A stretch of DNA of 64,000 nt from contig NZ_JASTZU010000058.1 in the NCBI RefSeq assembly GCF_030282825.1, positions 124,001-188,000 on the forward strand. The letters run 5' to 3'. The translations under genes were made by a program, and so were the position numbers. Source of the stretch: Aquibacillus rhizosphaerae (GTDB lineage Bacteria; Bacillota; Bacilli; Bacillales; Amphibacillaceae). Positions 62,947 to 64,000 of the stretch are shown here, one piece after another. Under the pieces are notes generated by a model. It saw nothing but the letters and a program-made list of their open reading frames with translations. It searched no databases and was not told the DNA's origin. Positions within the stretch are counted from its first letter, which is position 1. The number at the start of each line of letters is the position of its first letter.

Positions 62947-64000
62947 TTAACTAGGATTGTAGTAGCTTCTCTTCGTTGGTTGAATATTAAATCCGAATAG
63001 TATTAGTGTTAATAACAGCATTAAAATTGCACCAGAGACAACAACAAACTGAATTGATAATAATTGAGCTGTGATTGCAAAGATACAGGTTACAACTATA
63101 ACCATGAGAGCTTCCAAAAAACCGTAAATACTTCCAATCCGTCCCATTACTTCTACCGGGATATTGTTTTGATAAAAAGTATAAAAACCAGTATTTGCGA
63201 AAGCAAGGGAAAAAGCTAATGTGAATACACCTAAAGAAGCAATAAAAAAATTATTAGAAAGCGAGAAAATAATATATCCTACTGATACCATTACGGATCC
63301 GATTCCAATAAGTAAGGAAACTACCAACTTTTTTGTAAATAATACATTCATTAAAGATCCTAGGAGAATCCCTGCCCCTGCAATACTAACAAGAAAACCA
63401 TATTCTCCATCTGAAAGAGAAATAACTTCTTTCGAGAATGCAACTTCAAGTGAGTCAATAGCGGTTTGCATGACGATGAAGCCAATAAACAGCAAATAAA
63501 CTGTCATGATATACATAAACTGACGGCTAAACTGTAGTACTATTTTTAGGTCTCGCATGATTAGCTTTAACGATATTTTTTGAGCTGGTGAATCGATACG
63601 CTTCTTTTCAACATTTGGCATGAATAATGTAACTAGCGCAGAAAGATAAAAAGCTATTGCATTAACGAAAATGGCATAAATGGGTGTACCGATTATAAAT
63701 AGTACACCTGTAATCGCTGGTCCAAGTAAAAAAGCACCAGAATCAAGTAAACTTCTCAATGAGTTGAACTTTTGTCTTTGTTCAATTGGTATTAATCGTG
63801 TGATATAGCTAACTGAAGTTGGATCATATAGGGATGAAGCAATATTGATTAAAAATACATACGAATAAATAACCCACAACACATTCGTGGAATATGCTAA
63901 GCAAGTAATGAGAATACCCTGTACAATATCTAATCCAACCATAAGGTACTTTTTATTGATGCGATCGATTACACTTCCACCCCATAAATTTGTAAATAAT
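62947..64000 (-). CDS. MFS transporter, drug-efflux type, 5' end outside the window
   Basis: The frame stays open to the window edge (upstream residues LFTNLWGGSVIDRINKKYLM), so the ATG at 63942 is internal. At least 350 codons are visible, with about ten helices. GGSVIDRINKKY is the MFS loop-2 motif and SLYDPTSVSYITRLIPIEQR is typical of the macrolide-efflux-like DHA3 group. The substrate cannot be told. Confidence 0.82.
   Translation of the reverse strand, partial: LFTNLWGGSVIDRINKKYLMVGLDIVQGILITCLAYSTNVLWVIYSYVFLINIASSLYDPTSVSYITRLIPIEQRQKFNSLRSLLDSGAFLLGPAITGVLFIIGTPIYAIFVNAIAFYLSALVTLFMPNVEKKRIDSPAQKISLKLIMRDLKIVLQFSRQFMYIMTVYLLFIGFIVMQTAIDSLEVAFSKEVISLSDGEYGFLVSIAGAGILLGSLMNVLFTKKLVVSLLIGIGSVMVSVGYIIFSLSNNFFIASLGVFTLAFSLAFANTGFYTFYQNNIPVEVMGRIGSIYGFLEALMVIVVTCIFAITAQLLSIQFVVVSGAILMLLLTLILFGFNIQPTKRSYYNPS

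Overview
The window is low-GC, Gram-positive chromosomal DNA. The gene families, the strong GGAGG-type ribosome binding sites and the CcpA- and TnrA-like operators place it in Bacillaceae. A moderately halophilic or alkaliphilic genus near Oceanobacillus, Virgibacillus or Gracilibacillus is likely, but species cannot be fixed from this stretch. There are no tRNAs, complete rRNAs, CRISPR arrays or insertion-sequence transposases.

Layout. 0-11 kb: a chemoreceptor fused to a sugar-binding domain, small housekeeping genes, a four-gene sigma/anti-sigma/membrane operon whose sigma gene seems to start at ATT, and two near-identical 48-residue genes with matching promoters. 11-19 kb: nasB-nasC and a nitrate transporter behind a TnrA/GlnR-type box, then a type II NADH dehydrogenase. 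19-24 kb: malate:quinone oxidoreductase, a stray piece of 23S rRNA sequence, and a PLD-like/fetA/fetB operon. 24-27 kb: a type I toxin-antitoxin locus and a GGDEF-EAL protein behind a c-di-GMP-I riboswitch. 27-34 kb: DUF5694, CPBP, SIMPL, phasin-like, UbiB-like and FAD oxidoreductase genes. 34.4-35.2 kb: no protein, but a probable large structured RNA closed by a 27-bp long-range helix, with a perfect-consensus cre upstream and a strong terminator. 35-39 kb: small membrane, lipoprotein and methyltransferase genes. 39-53 kb: a rhamnogalacturonan-type utilisation locus: esterase, YesL, YesU, GH106-like hydrolase, Gfo/Idh oxidoreductase, membrane-bound AraC regulator, ABC importer and a broken exo-lyase. 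53-64 kb: AlkC-like repair protein, a ykkC/ykkD-type SMR pair, a Spo0E-like gene behind a second c-di-GMP-riboswitch-like element, acetyltransferases (one frameshifted), a second type I toxin-antitoxin copy, a PAP2 phosphatase, a Nudix hydrolase, yoaP and a cut-off MFS gene.

How it works together. The plant-cell-wall locus is a self-contained import and degradation system, with CcpA-like sites in front of its regulator and its binding protein. nasBC and the transporter form a nitrate assimilation unit under nitrogen control. Two c-di-GMP sensors tie the second messenger to its own turnover enzyme and, unexpectedly, to a Spo0E-like sporulation phosphatase. The strongest candidates for something new are the ~0.74-kb structured RNA, the riboswitch-Spo0E unit, the chemoreceptor with a predicted cytoplasmic sugar-binding domain, and the rRNA-derived fragment. 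Short genes (toxins, Spo0E-like, 32-, 39- and 48-residue proteins) were read directly from the sequence.
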